A stretch of DNA of 64,000 nt from Pascua guehoae. Lineage: Eukaryota; Basidiomycota; Tremellomycetes; Trichosporonales; Trichosporonaceae. Below, piece by piece: positions 11,424 to 23,900 of this stretch (the first letter of the stretch is position 1; every line of letters starts with the position of its first letter). Made by a program: the position numbers and the translations under genes. The stretch spans positions 282,514 through 346,513 of the forward strand of contig BCJX01000017.1 in assembly GCA_001600415.1 (NCBI GenBank), given 5' to 3'. A model generated the notes under the pieces. It saw only the letters and a program-made list of their open reading frames with translations, was not told where the DNA came from and searched no databases.

Positions 11424-13314
11424 CTAGCGCCGGTATGCGCCAGCTTCGGGGTCGTACGACGAGTAGTTTCCGACCGGGTACCCCGAGGCGTTTTCCTTGC
11501 CGTAGTTGCCCATACCAGTCTCCGTCGCGTATGGCTGCCCGCTGTTGGCGTGGACATCGTAGACGCCGTGCTCGGCCTCTCCGCGGTCGGGGCCTGGGTC
11601 GGCACCATCGCCACCGGCGACACCCGCGGCGGCCTTCTCCTGGGCAGCAGTGGTGGCAGTGGCCGCTGCAAAGTTGTCAGCAAACAAAGTCTTTGAAGGC
11701 CTTTTCAAAACTCACGGTCTCCGATACCGGAACGGGTGCCCCATCCAGTCTTGTGGAGGGTGAAGACGGCGTAGATCTTCATAATGGCGAAATAGTAGCC
11801 AAAGAGAATGAAGACGGGGACGTAGATAATGTCCTGTGGACGCGACCACAGGTGGGGGAGGACCTTGAGGGTACGCGTACACAGGAGCCAGACGAGGTAA
11901 GAAACGACAATGTCCCACGCGGGAAGGTGGTAGCCGCCTTCCTCGACCGACTTCGTACTCTTGGTAATCAGGTAGATGACCAAGACGGGACCAACGAGGA
12001 GGGTAAGGGGGTTGATAAACTTGTCAAGCATGGTGTAGCAGACGTATGGGTGCTTTGTCCACACGTAGCGCTCGGTGAAGACGGAACGGAAGTCTGAACG
12101 CCACGTGTTACGCGTCCAACGCAGGACCTGCTTGAGGAAACGCCAGTTAGGCTTCATGGTCGAGAGCAGCTCGGCCTCGTCGCACACCTGGACATATGTG
12201 TTCCAGCCGTGCGAAACCATCCAGCGGGTGAGGAACTTGTCATCGCCAGAGTTGAGGTGGTACTTGCCGAGCCACAGGTCGTTGGTAAAGCCGTGGAGGA
12301 AGTCGGGGTCCTTGAGAATGACAGTGCGGTATGCAGCAGTGCGGCCAGAGAGACACGGAATGCCGCCGTCAATGTGGGTCGACGAGGCAATCTCAATGTT
12401 GCGGATGGTGAGACGGAACGCGGCGAGAATCTCCCACATGGTCATGCGGTTGCCGCACGGCTTGACACGCTGCGAAGTGCCCACACCACCGACCTGCTGG
12501 TCCTCAAAGCACGCCAGGACGGTGGGGAGGAGCAGGGGCGGCCAGATGGCGTCGTCGTCGGCAAAGACGATAATGTCGGTCGTCGTGTTGCGAATGCCGT
12601 GCGACATTTGCAGACGCTTGTTGGCAAACGGCACAGTCAGGACGCGGATAATGTTGGGGTCGACACTGTTGGCAAGCTCCTGCAGCGGGCCAAGCATCTT
12701 CTCCTCGGTGACAATGATAATCTCCTTCGGGTTGCCCTGGAGCCACGAGAATGCGGCTTCTGTATAGGGTGAGTGGCAGCTCGACAGAAACCGTCTCTGT
12801 ACGCACCACGGAACTCTTCTCCGGCGTCAATGGTAGGGACAATGATCGTGACATCCTCGTCGGCACGATCTAGGACAGGGTCAGCACGCGCAATCGACTT
12901 GGGGACCCAATCCATACTCACAGGTGGGGAACTCTGGCAAGGGAATGGGACGGTAGGTCCAGCGGGCAATCAAGCGGAAAATGTACCAGGTGTAGCGGTA
13001 GAATCTGTGGTGGTCAGTGCATGGTCTCGAGGTGGTGTCTTGTCGCCAGGACAGTGTGGTGCGCCGTGTCTCAAGCGCTTCTCTTTTCAGAGCATGCGAT
13101 GCTTGGCGTCATTGAAAAAACGACGCCAGCATAGACAAAAGAGGGCAGCAGCCACCGTCGGAGGATTACACCAAAGTGCTGGGATGGAGGCGCAGTGGAC
13201 ATACCCGATGACGCCAAAGGGGACGACTGGGCAAGTCAGCGATCTGAGATCCAGAGCACGACCAGAGACGCGGGATACGTACAAACGGGAAACTTATCCG
13301 CGGTTAGGTCTGCA
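11424..13314 (-). CDS. CPS1: Cps1-like processive GT2 polysaccharide synthase (5' end approximate)
   Basis: This is a family 2 membrane glycosyltransferase of the hyaluronan-synthase/chitin-synthase clan, resembling Cryptococcus Cps1. Visible motifs, in order, are VTIIVPTIDAGEEF, the metal-site FADDDAIWP, the acceptor-region GDDKFLTRWMVSHGW and the processive motif QVLRW. Several transmembrane spans follow (PLTLLVGPVLVIYLIT; IVVSYLVWLLCTRTL; VPVFILFGYYFAIMKIYAVF). The C-terminal exon is Gly/Tyr/Asn-rich. The product is expected in the plasma membrane, making a capsule or wall glycan. N-terminal exons are less secure: a hydrophobic exon (about 13089-13194) ending FFNDAKHRML must join FYRYTWYIFRLIARW, but no GT donor lies at the frame-consistent junction. 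The start codon is not resolved; coding-like sequence reaches at least KFPV near 13290. Confidence 0.82.
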
Positions 13315-16018
13315 GTGGGTGTCAGCGTCTTGTATGCGGGTGGGGGAGGGACGGCGGCGACAGCGGGGATCAGGCGGCGGCGGGGGGAGGCGAGACGCCG
13401 CAGACAAAACGCGGGATGCAGTACGGTGCGCAATGCAACGCCATGCGATGCGTAATCGCACCGCGACACTGGTACAGTCGCGCTGGTGGGTGTCTCCCAT
13501 GACGACGCGCTCTGTCTACTGCACACTGGTCACCGGAGGCGGACACGGACGCAGGTGCGCGTCTGCAGCGTCTGTCTGTCCGCCTGCCTGCCTGCCTGCC
13601 GGCCTGCCTGCCTGCGGTCCGCCACTGCCCCGCTGTGGCGACGGCGACGTGGGGGATGCGTACACAACATGTTGGGCGAGTGCGCCGCCTAGGCGGGCTC
13701 GGATATGTCGTTCGCAGGGGCGCGGTGATCGCGGTCGGGACGGCGGGGGTGGTCGTGGACGGGCGTGAAGACGTGAGATGGACGAAAGGAAACGAAAGCG
13801 AGTGTTGGAGTTTGTGATTCAGAAGCCGAGGAAAGCAGAGGTGAGGGAGGATTGATAGCAAACGCGCAGGCTGGCGCTGGCTCTGGCTCAAGCTGCTGCG
13901 CGGCTGGCTCTAGCTGGCTGCGGCGGGCTGGCTGGCGACTCTGCACAGGTTGATTTTGGTGAGAAGTGGCCCAACAAGAGGGGTTTGAGGGGATACAAAG
14001 GGCTGGGCTGGGCCTCGAGGAAGGTGAGGGAAGGGCAAGGGTATGGACGGGTGGGTGCGATGCAAGCAGGGTGGGACTGGACGGCAGAGGGAAGGGAAAG
14101 AGAGGTGAAAATGCAAAGCACTGCTGTACTGGCGTTTGGTACAGCAGCCCAAGGGGGACCCTGGCTCCGATCGCTTCGCAGTAGTGGGAGTGGGGGTTGT
14201 GCGCCTCTACGCCCCCCTCGGGCTTTTGGGTTGCGTTGCGTTTGGCTGCAACACTAGTGCTCGGCCGCCTCGTTTCAATGACGTTGGTGTAAACGCCCCG
14301 TCCGTTGGGGGTAGACGATTCAAGTGCGTGCGACAGCAAGTCCAAGTTGGAGAATAAGCTGGGTGTGCGAAAAGAGAGATGAAAGTGGGTGGAGCGCTGG
14401 TATGGTGATGAGCTCATGCAGTTTGGTGATTGTCATTTTTTTTCTGTACCCGAGCTGGCCCGCAGATCCTGTTGGCCGGCCTGCCTGTTGTGTTGGGGGT
14501 GTGCATATTTTGGATGGAACCGAAAATGGTTGGGTTTGGTGCCCAAAGCTGTGCAAAACGACGAGGTCGACCAGCACGGGCATGCCAAACCGACGCACAG
14601 GTGACCCGCACCCTGATCCATGCATCCCAAAGTACCCAGACAACTCGAATGGTGCCGCGTATCCTGGGACAAGCAGAGGGGCCCGAGGAACCTGGCCTGG
14701 CCTGGTGTGGTGTGGTGTTGGGACCTTTTTTGGACCTGAGGGAAGGAAGGACATGATGCGCGGTCACTCACTATGTACTGTGACCCAGGGGGGGGTCAGT
14801 GGCGTACTGTACTGTACTGTCCCCGAGGGCGAAAGAGGGGAGACACGAAAAGAGAGCCAATATTTGTTTTAGCGTGCCTTGCAAAGTTCAGGGCAGCCAT
14901 GCTAGTACAGTACTCTCGTTCTGATACCAAAGGTCTCAAATGCCGACTGTGCGGAGTGGGGGGGGGGGGCGGGCGCCACGGCTGCCACGGCGCAGCCAAG
15001 AGCCCCAAACTGGATCAAGGTGGATCCTTTTCCGCCCTTGGCCCACCTTGGCTCTTGCCTTTTGGACTAAAAATATTCAGCGCACACCAGGGCCACCAGG
15101 GTGCAAAGCAACGCATGGCGCCTCGGGGAGGCCAAAATTTGACCAGCCAGCACATGGAGCACTGCACCGCCTTGGACCCTGTTGGACTGGCTTGTCAACC
15201 CCTGCGTCGCTGATCCATCCATCCTTTCAGTCCCACAACATCGTGCCGTTGCAATCCATCACCTTTTTTTTTCCTGGCCATCAAGACGCGTCCAACCTGG
15301 CAAATGGATGGCAAGCACCCTTGATTGCTTGATTCTGTCCTGAGACCTTGTTTGACTTGTTTCGGTCACACACACGCGCACGCGACGACGTACGTCGCAG
15401 TGTTTGGTGCCTCGCTGCTTCAGGCTGCTAGCGGCTAGACTGCTAGGCTGCTGTTGGCTGTCGCGTGCGAGCGATCTCCACGCTCGTGTTCGCAATTGCT
15501 TCATAGCGTCGTGTGTATATGTGTGCTTATGTCCTCTTGACCCCTTGGGCGAACCTCTGTGATCTCGGTGTACACCGCCGCACGGCTGCGCAGTCAGAGC
15601 GACTGATACAGCGTCTCTAGCCGCAACCTGCGACCCAGCCCAGACCACGCATCGAGCAACGCTGCAGCATAGCATTTTCCTTTCTCCAAGGTTGTCCCGC
15701 ACCGCGTCTTGGGTCCCTGTGTATCTGATCGGAATCCAACGGCGCGTAGTACACAGCAATGCGACATTGACCACAACTGTCAACAGGACAGGTGCGCCGA
15801 GACTACCTCTCTCCGGAATCCACATCCGTTCGGGCGCCGCATATGTGCAGGCTCCCCTGGGACACTGTTGAGTCAAGCGGAATTGCCAACTTCGGGTAGA
15901 ACCCGTTGTTACCACTGGCCCATGTGTATCCCAGGTGTCCTCCCACTCACATACTCACCCGTATCGCAGCTCTGGAGATCCGAGTGCAGTGTCACTCTCC
16001 CCTCCACGCCTCCGCACA
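13315..16018. other. Gene-poor region upstream of the Cps1-like gene
   Basis: About 2.7 kb without a gene I can support. It may include a long 5' leader of the Cps1-like gene: the minus strand is CT-rich at about 13800-14400. It also holds a CCTG/CCTGC tandem repeat (13570-13617), a TACTG repeat near 14805-14820 and G/C homopolymers. Several ORFs of 100-240 codons occur on both strands, all low-complexity and without recognisable domains. Confidence 0.5.
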
Positions 16019-16345
16019 GGCCGACTGCATGACTTGGCAGTGTCCATTTACCAGCTCGACGTGCGACGCGGCTCGCATGTCGTTGTGTGGACAGGCTGTG
16101 TGGCGGTGAGTCGTGGTCTTGGCTGAGACGTCGTTGGCGACACCCGCGGTGGGAATGCCGACGTCACCAACAATCTGTGGTTCACACTCGATGGTTATTG
16201 GGAGTGATTCGGCACGAACATCCAGTGCCAATCGCATCTTCACTGGAGAGGAGTTGGTCGAGGAGGTGCAATCTGCCAGCAACGGTGGCACTGTCCCGGC
16301 TGCACGCCTTCCACTATCTCATCATTGTTCAGGTCCAAAAAGACA
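16019..16345 (+). CDS. Possible small gene, weak PSMG4-like resemblance
   Basis: The segment RLHDLAVSIYQLDVRRGSHV followed by VVWTGC resembles the first strands of proteasome assembly chaperone 4. SLATPAVGMPTSPTI and GSDSARTSSANRI lie downstream in the position of the second half. To join them in frame, 22 bases (16109-16130, beginning GTGAGT and ending CTGAG) must be removed, which is very short for an intron and lacks the branch signal used elsewhere in this genome. The start is unresolved. It could equally be non-coding, or the signal could be a shadow of an antisense frame. Confidence 0.18.
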
Positions 16346-16450
16346 CACCACTTCCCGTACATTACAGTACATCTCCGATGCTGTTGCCATCTACATGCGT
16401 CCGTCTCCATGCCACACCTGGCGCCCTTGTAAACAGATCTATATCCCCAT

Positions 16451-19397
16451 CTAGACAAACTTTGCGCTCGCGAGGCGTTTAGCCTCGCCACGCACCCTCG
16501 TGTTCCAGTGGCGCTCGAGCTCCTCGAGCTCGTACAGACTCGTGGTGAACGGGTTTGTGAGCTGGGGGTCGTCGATCTCGGGCCTGTACACGCCATCAAA
16601 CATGCGTTCCTCGGTATCAAGGAAGTTTGCCAGGCGTGCATCCTTGGCCGCGAGCTTGCGGACAAAGACAATGGCCTCGCGCGCCGTGTCGGGCGGGAAG
16701 AAGAGGGCGCACTCGATCATGCGCTTGGCAAACGCGGCCGCGCGGATGGGGGGCGCGGCGTTGCCAAAGTAGCGCGGGAAGAAGATTGCGTCGAGGCAGC
16801 GGAACAGGAGCTGGGCGGTGCTGAGCGTGTGTGCTGGAGGGCGGGCGGCAGAGGCACGCGCGGCTCCTGCGCGCTTCTGGGCAGCGGCAGCGGCGGCCGT
16901 CGCGGTGGTAAGCCGGGGCGGGTCCTCAATGCCCGTGTCGATGGACAGCGGGCGGAGGAGGGCAAACAGCTCTGCCACAAAGTCGCCGAGGTCAATGTTG
17001 AGCGCCTCACCCTGGCCCGAAAGCAGGTCAAAGGCGGTCACGATACCCAGCATGCGGATGCGCACACGTGCACCAGCACCGACGGGGTCCATCTCGGCCG
17101 CGTCCGCCGCGTCGTCGTCGCCCCCTTCGCCTGTTCGCTTGTCGGCAATAATCTTGCGCAACACGACGAGCAGGTCGCGGAAGAAGTCGACATTGATAAG
17201 GTGGGCAAAGTGGCAAATACCCTCGAGCGCCGCGGGGAGCAGCGGCGACCGACCAGGGTGCTTGAGAATGGAAAAGTAGAGCACAAAGAGATTCTTGAGT
17301 GTTTCGGTTTGCTATTCCCGGTCAGCGCCAAACTGGTATATCCCCGTCTCGATCAACTCACCACCTGGGAACGCTCCTCGACGTCGACCTCGGCCTCTGC
17401 CTCGGCCATTTCCTTTTCAATCTCCTTCAACTCTTTCTCCTTCTTGCGAGCATTCTTGGTCTGCCACTTTTTCCGGACCTCGCTCTTAAACTTCTTCTCC
17501 TCGGGAGGACCACGGCCCTTGCCCTTAAACTTGCCGCGCATATTCTTCTTGCCCACGTGCATCTCGCTCAGCTCGGTGCGCAGGCGCAGGTGCAAGAGGC
17601 ACGAGAGCACGTTGGCGTGCACCTGGAACTTGCGCTCCTTGATCATACGGGCGATCAGCCGGACGAGCGGCTGCGAGAATGTCCCAGCAATATCAGCGCG
17701 GAAGGTGGACACAAACGCGCTCAGAATCAGCTCCGAGTCGTTGTCCCACGACCGGCGGCCGATGCGTCCAACGAGCACGCCCATAATGTTCTCGGAAAAG
17801 TTGAAGTGCGGAACAGCCTCGAGGAGGTCGCACATGCACTTGAGCGCGATGGAGGCGAGCGGCGTCCTGCCTGCCAGAGTCAGCTTCCAACCACCAAACA
17901 TGCTACAAGCATCACACACTCACGCTTAATCTCCGCCTCGAGGATCTTGAGATAGCCCTTGTAGTTGCGGACGAGCATCTTTTCTCCCTCACGCAACCTG
18001 CGGACCTCGTCACGGACTTTTTCAGCTTCCTCGAGCGCAGTGAGTTGGCGGATACGGTATCCAGGGATGAGGTCCTTGTACACTGCGAGCTGGGACAGAA
18101 GCGACAAGGCACGGATCGAGTTGGGGACCGGCAACAGGCTGCCGTCCGCCTCGGGCTCTGGGTCGGGAACAGTGGGGAGCGAGAATGTCGAGAGACGAGT
18201 CATGACGGGTCCAATGTCGATGAGCTCGCCACCTGCGAGGATCTCTGCACCAATCGCCGCCATCTGCTCCTTGGCCGCCTCGAGCCGGCGTGCGTTCTTC
18301 CACCCCTTGGCCGTGACAATCTCGGCCACACCCATACGTCCAAACCGACCAGGCTGGGTCGCCATGCGCGCCGCCTCGACGCCAGTGTCGCTGGCCTCGG
18401 ACTCGGATTCGGGCTCGCTCTCAGTGTCGGATTTCGGCGCCGGCTTGGGCTTCTTGCTCGGTGGGAGCGCAACTCGCGTCGTGCCCTCGACGAGCTTGAC
18501 TTCACCCGATGGGAGCTTGATCGGCAGTCGTCCAACCTCGACGGTTCCGTCGCCTTCTTCCTCCTCGGGCTCGGCCCATCGTGCACGTCCCCCACGCTCG
18601 TACTCGGCCTCCTCAGAGTTTCCCCGCTTGTTCCGCTTCCGCCGCGCGACGTGGTCCTCCTCCTCATCTTCGGAGTCGCTCGAAAAGTCGTCAAACCCGT
18701 CATTCAGTGCCGACTGGTCAGAGTCGTCCGAGCCGTCATCGGACACGTCCGAGTCCCCTTCGTCTGAGCCCAGCGACCCTTCATCGGCACTCTGCTCCTC
18801 GTCCGAAAAGTCCACCTCCGAGTCAAAGTCGTAGTCTGAAATGTCCGACAAGGACGCCACGGACGGCGCCCTCTTCTTCTCGGCCTTGGGCAGGGGTTGG
18901 CGCGACTTCTCGAGCTCGTGGATGCGCTTTGATTCCTTGGCCGTCCTGAGTGTTAGAAGACAAGCACTTGCGCGTGCGCTCCATACTCTCTGCCCGTCGA
19001 CTCACCTTGACAACGCCTTGGAATCCAAGCTGGCCAGGAACCCGCCAGCAGTGCCAACCTCGAGGCCCTCGTCTTCGCCGAGATCCATGTCCAAGATGTC
19101 GCTGTCATCGTCGGACGCCTCCGCAAACTCTGTCTGAGGTACAGGCAGAGTCTTCTGGTCGCGCCGCTTGACCTTCTTGGGCTGGTCCGGTCGCCGTTTC
19201 GGCTTGCCCGTCGGACCAAGCTCTGTTGGCTCCTTTGCCTCCTTGCCCTTGGCAGCCGCTGCCTTGCCTCCAGGCTTGGCTCGCTTTGATGCCTGGGGTG
19301 TGAGCTCCAACTAGCTGGTTTAAAGATCACTCACGTTGCCCGCCGGAGGTCCGCCCGCCTTGCGCTTCCCGAGTGCCTTTGCTGAAGGCTTGCCCAT
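16451..19397 (-). CDS. NOC3: Nucleolar complex protein 3 (Noc3)
   Basis: Noc3 partners Noc2 in moving pre-60S particles from nucleolus to nucleoplasm and is also implicated in replication licensing in yeast. The start at 19397 gives MGKPSAKALGKRKAGG, then Lys-rich and long Asp/Glu/Ser-rich acidic segments typical of nucleolar proteins. The conserved Noc3/CBF domain follows: GWKLTLAGRTPLASIALKCM, CDLLEAVPHFNFSENI, KERKFQVHANVLSCLLHLRL, FVLYFSILKHPGRSPLLPAA, and finally LYELEELERHWNTRVRGEAK near the C-terminus. It has five main exons with short GTGAGT introns. It is divergent from Tel2, with about 255 bases between starts. Confidence 0.88.
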
Positions 19398-19652
19398 TTT
19401 GTCGCTGCGTCCGTGGTGTGTGGGCAGAGTGGTTGTTGTCGATGAAACGTTGCCGCCCGCTTCAGAAATTCTCCACCCTCCACCAAGTGTCTGGGATAAA
19501 TTGCTTCCGTTACCTCCACTTTCCAGAACCCACGGCGTCATTGCCATCTTGCCACCATCCCACCACCATCGTCATCCTGCACTTGCCCAAAGATCGCTAC
19601 ATTTCTCCTCAACACTACCAGACTAGCGGTAGTCCATTCACGAACGGCGACC

Positions 19653-22600
19653 ATGGACTCCGAGGCCTCCTCTGCGCTTCGCAGTCTTCGTGATGCGCTT
19701 CGGGGCGGCACGCTCGAGTCGGCGGACGACTTTGTCTTCCAGCTCTCCTCGACACTGGACACAATGGGACTGGGACCAATAAGCGTCGCGCCCGCTCCAG
19801 ACATCGAAGCCGCTCTCCGTCGAAACCTCCCCGGAGTCCAAGCTGCGCTCGTCAGCGTAGTCCCGACATTCCTCCCTGCCCTCGATACGCGCGGAAGGGC
19901 GCTACTCGGCTCATTCTTCGTGCCCACACCGCGTCCAGAATCCGCCACAGCCAACCGCGCCATCGCTATGAGCGCGTACTTATCCCTCAGCGCATTGCTA
20001 GCATCGAAACCAGCGACTCCCTTCCCCACCGAGGCGAGAAATTTTGTCCTCGACACCGTTGGCAAGCTGGTAACGGCATACGGCGTGGATTCGCTGTTCT
20101 GGGCGTGCTTTGCTGGGCATGCCCGGGGGGAAGGCAAGGACGCTACGCGGCAGCTCATGTGGGAGGACGCAGTCAAGGCCGCCGCTATCCTCCCTGCCAA
20201 AGTGGCCAACGCCGTCGGGCGGTGGAAGGAATCGGGCTGGGTTGGCGACGTACCTGCCGGACTCGTACCTCGGGCATACTATGGAGCGTTGTCCCGCCGC
20301 CTAGAGGGCCTAGCGTATGAGTTATCCCAGTCTCCCGGTGGCGATGCGTCTGCGGTATCGCTTGATGTACTGCTCGAAAAGCTTGCCGCGATCGGCCTGC
20401 TCTCGCCGCCTCCAAGCGAGACGACTGCGCCGGTGCTTCTTCCAACCTTTCTCCCTCCAGCACTGGAGCACCTCCACCCTCCAGCAGGCAGCGGGCTGGC
20501 CCCGTACCCGGACAACTTCTGGCCCAACGTCTTTCTCCGTCTATCAGCCTCAACGCTCGCTCAACTCGCCGATGCCTTCTTGGCCTACCTCGCATTCCAT
20601 GTCGCGCCGCCCGAGCCAAACACAGCAGACGAGAATGTTCGTCGTGCTGCCACAGTGCTCACGCAGTTCCTTGGTAGGCCCGCCGTCAACGGTGAAGCGT
20701 GGACGGCTGTCATTCAAGCCCTTCTGCGACGATCAGGCAGCGATAGCACTATGGATATCCGGAGACGAATTGCCGTTGCATGGGTCGCAGAGGGCGGCAG
20801 GCAAGGTGAGGTCACAACGAAGACCAGGCTGACCACAGCGGCTTGCGTACTCATTGATACCGTGTTGGAGGCGTGGAGTGACCCCAAGCACATCAAATTT
20901 GGCCTTTACGCTGCCCAGTTCCGTGAGCTAGATATCGAAACTCCCAGCTGACACCAGACCTCACACACACCTTGCTTCTGGCGCTGTCGCTCCTGCCTCC
21001 ACTAGATCCACACCTCGTTGCGGTCTCCCGCCGGACGCGTTTTATCCACGCGATCGGGTCGTACATCTCGCACCCTGACCCGAAGATTCGACGGCTGGGG
21101 ATGCTGATAGCCGAGGTGTTGAGTGAACTGACGATTGAGAGCGATGAGGAGCCACGAACCGACGATGACATTGAGGACCTGACTGCTGGGCTAGAGGTGG
21201 ACGAGGCGACGGGTGAGCCCAGCCGCAAGCCGCCAAAGGCACCACGCGGCCCAACGCGCCTCCGCTTCACTGGCATGTGGGATGGCTCAGGCGATGGGCG
21301 TGATGAGGCGCGTTGGTTGCGGAAGAGTGTTGGTGTGAGGGACGACGACGCAATGATCTCTGGCGACGACCGGCTCTGGATGCTGGGGTGGGACAAAGCG
21401 GAAACCGAGGGTGCACAGTCGATCCAACCACGAGCTGAGCCTATACGTGCGCGTGAACAGGAGCGTGGGCGAAAGCCAAAGACACAGAGAGAGCCCAAGC
21501 CACGTCCCAAGATTGTTATGCTGGACGACGACCAGGCCGCGGACCCGCTCGAGGGTTATGCATCGTCGGCAGCATCGTCGCGCTCACCATCGCCGACGCC
21601 GAGCTACCTCGACGAGGTGGCTGCGGACCCGACGCTGGCGCTCGATGCCGCCAAGAAGAACAAGCTCCGCCGGCCGGTGTATGTCCGCCAGCTCGCCGAG
21701 CTGCTGCGAGACAAGGACAATGCGGATGCGATCGACCTCGCGCTCGAGCACGGCGAGGCGCTGGTACGAGCCAAGCGCGGGTTCGGCGGCGAGGTCACGG
21801 AGAATGCCGTTGCGGTTGCTGCTGCGACCATTGCGCTGAGCGACACGTTCAAACTCGACAACTTCGAGGAGCGACGGCAGGGCCTGCTGACTGCTCTCGT
21901 GGCGTGCTCGCCAAAAGAGGTTGCTCCGTGCGTGTATAGCCACTGAAGCAGTAAGAGATGTAGCTGACACCTCAGGTACCTCGCCGAGCAATACTTTTCA
22001 CCGTCCTACTCTCTCCACATCAAGTCGGTCATGCTCACGGCGCTCGCGATGGGTGCGCGCGAGCTGGCCGGCCTCGCTGCCCCCGAGCCACGAACACGCC
22101 GCATCAACTTTCCGACAAAGACGCTGCCGCCGGCGCTGCACAAGCGCTACCTGCTCCCTGGGGACGTGGAGGGTGGGCAGCTCGAGGCTGCCGTGGACGG
22201 TATGCGGAACCTTTTGCTCGCAAAGGGTGCCTCGAAGGGGGACGAGGTGACCGAGCTCGCGCGCGAGCGGCGTCTGCGCGTGGGCGGTGCCAAGCGGCGC
22301 AAGGTCGCCGTGGAGGGCACCCTTGCTGCGGCGGCCATGGCCGACGAGGAAGAAAAGCACCGGGCCCACGCGCCCGTACTGCCGTACTCGTCCGTCGCGG
22401 CCGAGTACTTCATCCTCCCGCTCGTGAACCGCTTCTGGACGCACCTGCACGACTCGTCTGTGCGCGAGACCCGCGCACTGTCGGCGGGCACACGCTACCG
22501 GGGCGCCGGGACTGGGCTGGTGCTCTCGCCGATGGCTCTCGAAAAGCTTCTTCTCACACTCGCGCTGCTCACCCACGCAGCACGGCACGCCCCCACGTTC

Positions 22601-23017
22601 CTGGCCGTCATTGTGCCTGCCGTCCTTGAACTCTCCGTGACCGTCGGCGCACGCCACCCCGTGCCCCCCGCGGGCCTCATCGACGCAGGCGACCAAACGG
22701 TTACAAAAACAAGTACAGACCGAGCACCCGAAACCCAAGAGGCCCAAGTCGTCAGCGCCGCCCTCGAGCTGGCCCTCGCGGCTCTCGACGCAGCCGTCGA
22801 CCTCGACAAAGGCAGGACACTGGCCCTCGACAGCCCCCAGCTCCTCCTCGCCGCGGGCGAGTGGGCGCATGCTGTCTTTGAGGCCGAGGAGCGCGGGCTC
22901 CGCTCCGCAGGTGGAGGGGGCGGGCGTGAGGGCAGGTTGCGCGCCGCTGCCGCGGGTGTGGTCGTCAAGGTCGCCGAGGCGGGCGAGAAGTGGGGCGCGG
23001 GTGCGGGCGGGCGGTAA
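19653..23017 (+). CDS. TEL2: Tel2 (TTT complex telomere length regulation protein)
   Basis: Tel2, with Tti1 and Tti2, stabilises PIKK kinases (ATM/ATR, TOR) with Hsp90. The N-terminal helical solenoid starts at 19653. The most diagnostic segments are TRFIHAIGSYISHPDPKIRR and LGMLIAEVLSELTIESDEE, a TRLRFTGMWDG stretch, an acidic/charged linker, and the C-terminal block RRPVYVRQLAELLRDKDN and LRAKRGF-type helices leading to YLPLR-like YLAEQYFSPSYSLHIKSVML. Introns sit at about 20923 (CAGCTGACACCAG acceptor) and about 21928 (ACCTCAG acceptor). It ends with a Gly-rich tail at 23017. The 398-codon ORF on the opposite strand over the 3' half is a high-GC shadow. Confidence 0.85.
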
Positions 23018-23353
23018 GCGTGGGCGGGGGTCGTGCATGGCGGCGGGGGACTGTCGTTGCCGGCGGTCAGGGCCGGCGGTGATGTGGAATGCATGGCACG
23101 GTGCTGTCGCCAGCGCCCATCGCCTTGTGGGCGCACTGAACGAGCGTGGCTTGTGTCCATGTGACCAGACGTACGTGGACCACACTAACAACAAACGTTA
23201 CAACGAAGAGCCCAGCCAGGTCGTTCCGGGTCCGAGACCATCGCACTGCGAGCACGCATACCATCCAGCCCTAATCATTGACCACCCACCATCCCCCACC
23301 ACGCTCCCCAATCCCCCTGCCAGCAAGAAGCGGCGCAGGGTGCAAAAACGCAA
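23018..23353. other. Spacer between Tel2 and tRNA-Pro
   Basis: No feature seen apart from the Tel2 3' flank and an A5 run at 23344-23348 that terminates the opposite-strand tRNA. Confidence 0.6.
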
Positions 23354-23458
23354 GGCCCTCGCCCGGATTCGAACCGGGGCCCACTCCCAATCAGGAAGAA
23401 CAAGCTTAGGACTGAACAGAACCCTAAGAGAGTATGATAACCACTACACCACGAGAGC
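23354..23458 (-). tRNA. tRNA-Pro(AGG), intron-containing
   Basis: A cloverleaf can be drawn on the minus strand. The acceptor stem GCTCTCG pairs with CGAGGGC (one G-U), and the D arm includes TAGTGGTT. The anticodon stem CTCTC pairs with GGGAG, and the T arm is CCCGG-TTCGAAT-CCGGG. The anticodon is AGG with G37, as usual for proline. An intron starts after position 37; it contains CCTAAG, which can pair with CTTAGG of the anticodon loop, the canonical arrangement recognised by the splicing endonuclease. A run of five T follows the 3' end on the transcribed strand. Confidence 0.88.
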
Positions 23459-23807
23459 CGTTACGTAATGGCATTTCTGCGCGAGCCAAGGCGTCTCCAT
23501 CCAGAGCGTGGGGGATGAGGTGCAGGCCGAGTTCAACCTGCAGCTACAGTTGATCCAAGTAACGGGGTGGGTGGGGTGAGGGTGAGGGTGGACGGCAGAA
23601 AGTCGAGCGGGTATGACGAGGGCGTCGCCCTTTACGATCGATCAAGATGGGGCCAGGCAGAGCCTGCCTGCTGTGCATAGGTACTCTGGTCACAGCGAAG
23701 ATAAACGTGACGTCCGAGTCGAGCACGCGCCAGTCTCTGAGGCAGCTGGGCAGGCACTGCCTGCACGCATACCATACCTATTCAATGATCTCAATGTAAA
23801 TGTAAAT
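23459..23807. other. Spacer between the two tRNA genes
   Basis: No gene seen. The two tRNA genes point away from each other. Confidence 0.6.
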
Positions 23808-23900
23808 GGTCGCTTAGCTCAGCTGGTTAGAGCATTGTACTAATAACAAGACTGTTACTAGTGTATGCAAAGGTCGGCAGTTCGATCCTGTCAGTGATCA
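23808..23900 (+). tRNA. tRNA-Ile(AAU), intron-containing
   Basis: Acceptor stem GGTCGCT pairs with AGTGATC. The A box is TAGCTCAGCTGG and the T arm GGCAGTTCGATCCTGTC. The anticodon stem TTGTA pairs with TGCAA, and the loop reads C-T-AAT-A. About 19 bases of intron follow position 37 and include ACTAGT, complementary in part to the anticodon loop. A T5 terminator sits at 23902-23906. Confidence 0.9.

Noticed and set aside
13689..14417. 242-codon minus-strand ORF rich in Pro/Ser
   Set aside because: CT-rich leader-like sequence without domain signal; more likely upstream region of the Cps1-like gene.
16508..17929. 473-codon plus-strand ORF antisense to Noc3
   Set aside because: The minus frame encodes the conserved Noc3 domain; the plus frame is an antisense shadow with low-complexity composition.
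21998..23194. 398-codon minus-strand ORF antisense to Tel2
   Set aside because: High-GC shadow of the Tel2 third exon; no recognisable domain, while the + frame carries the conserved Tel2 blocks.
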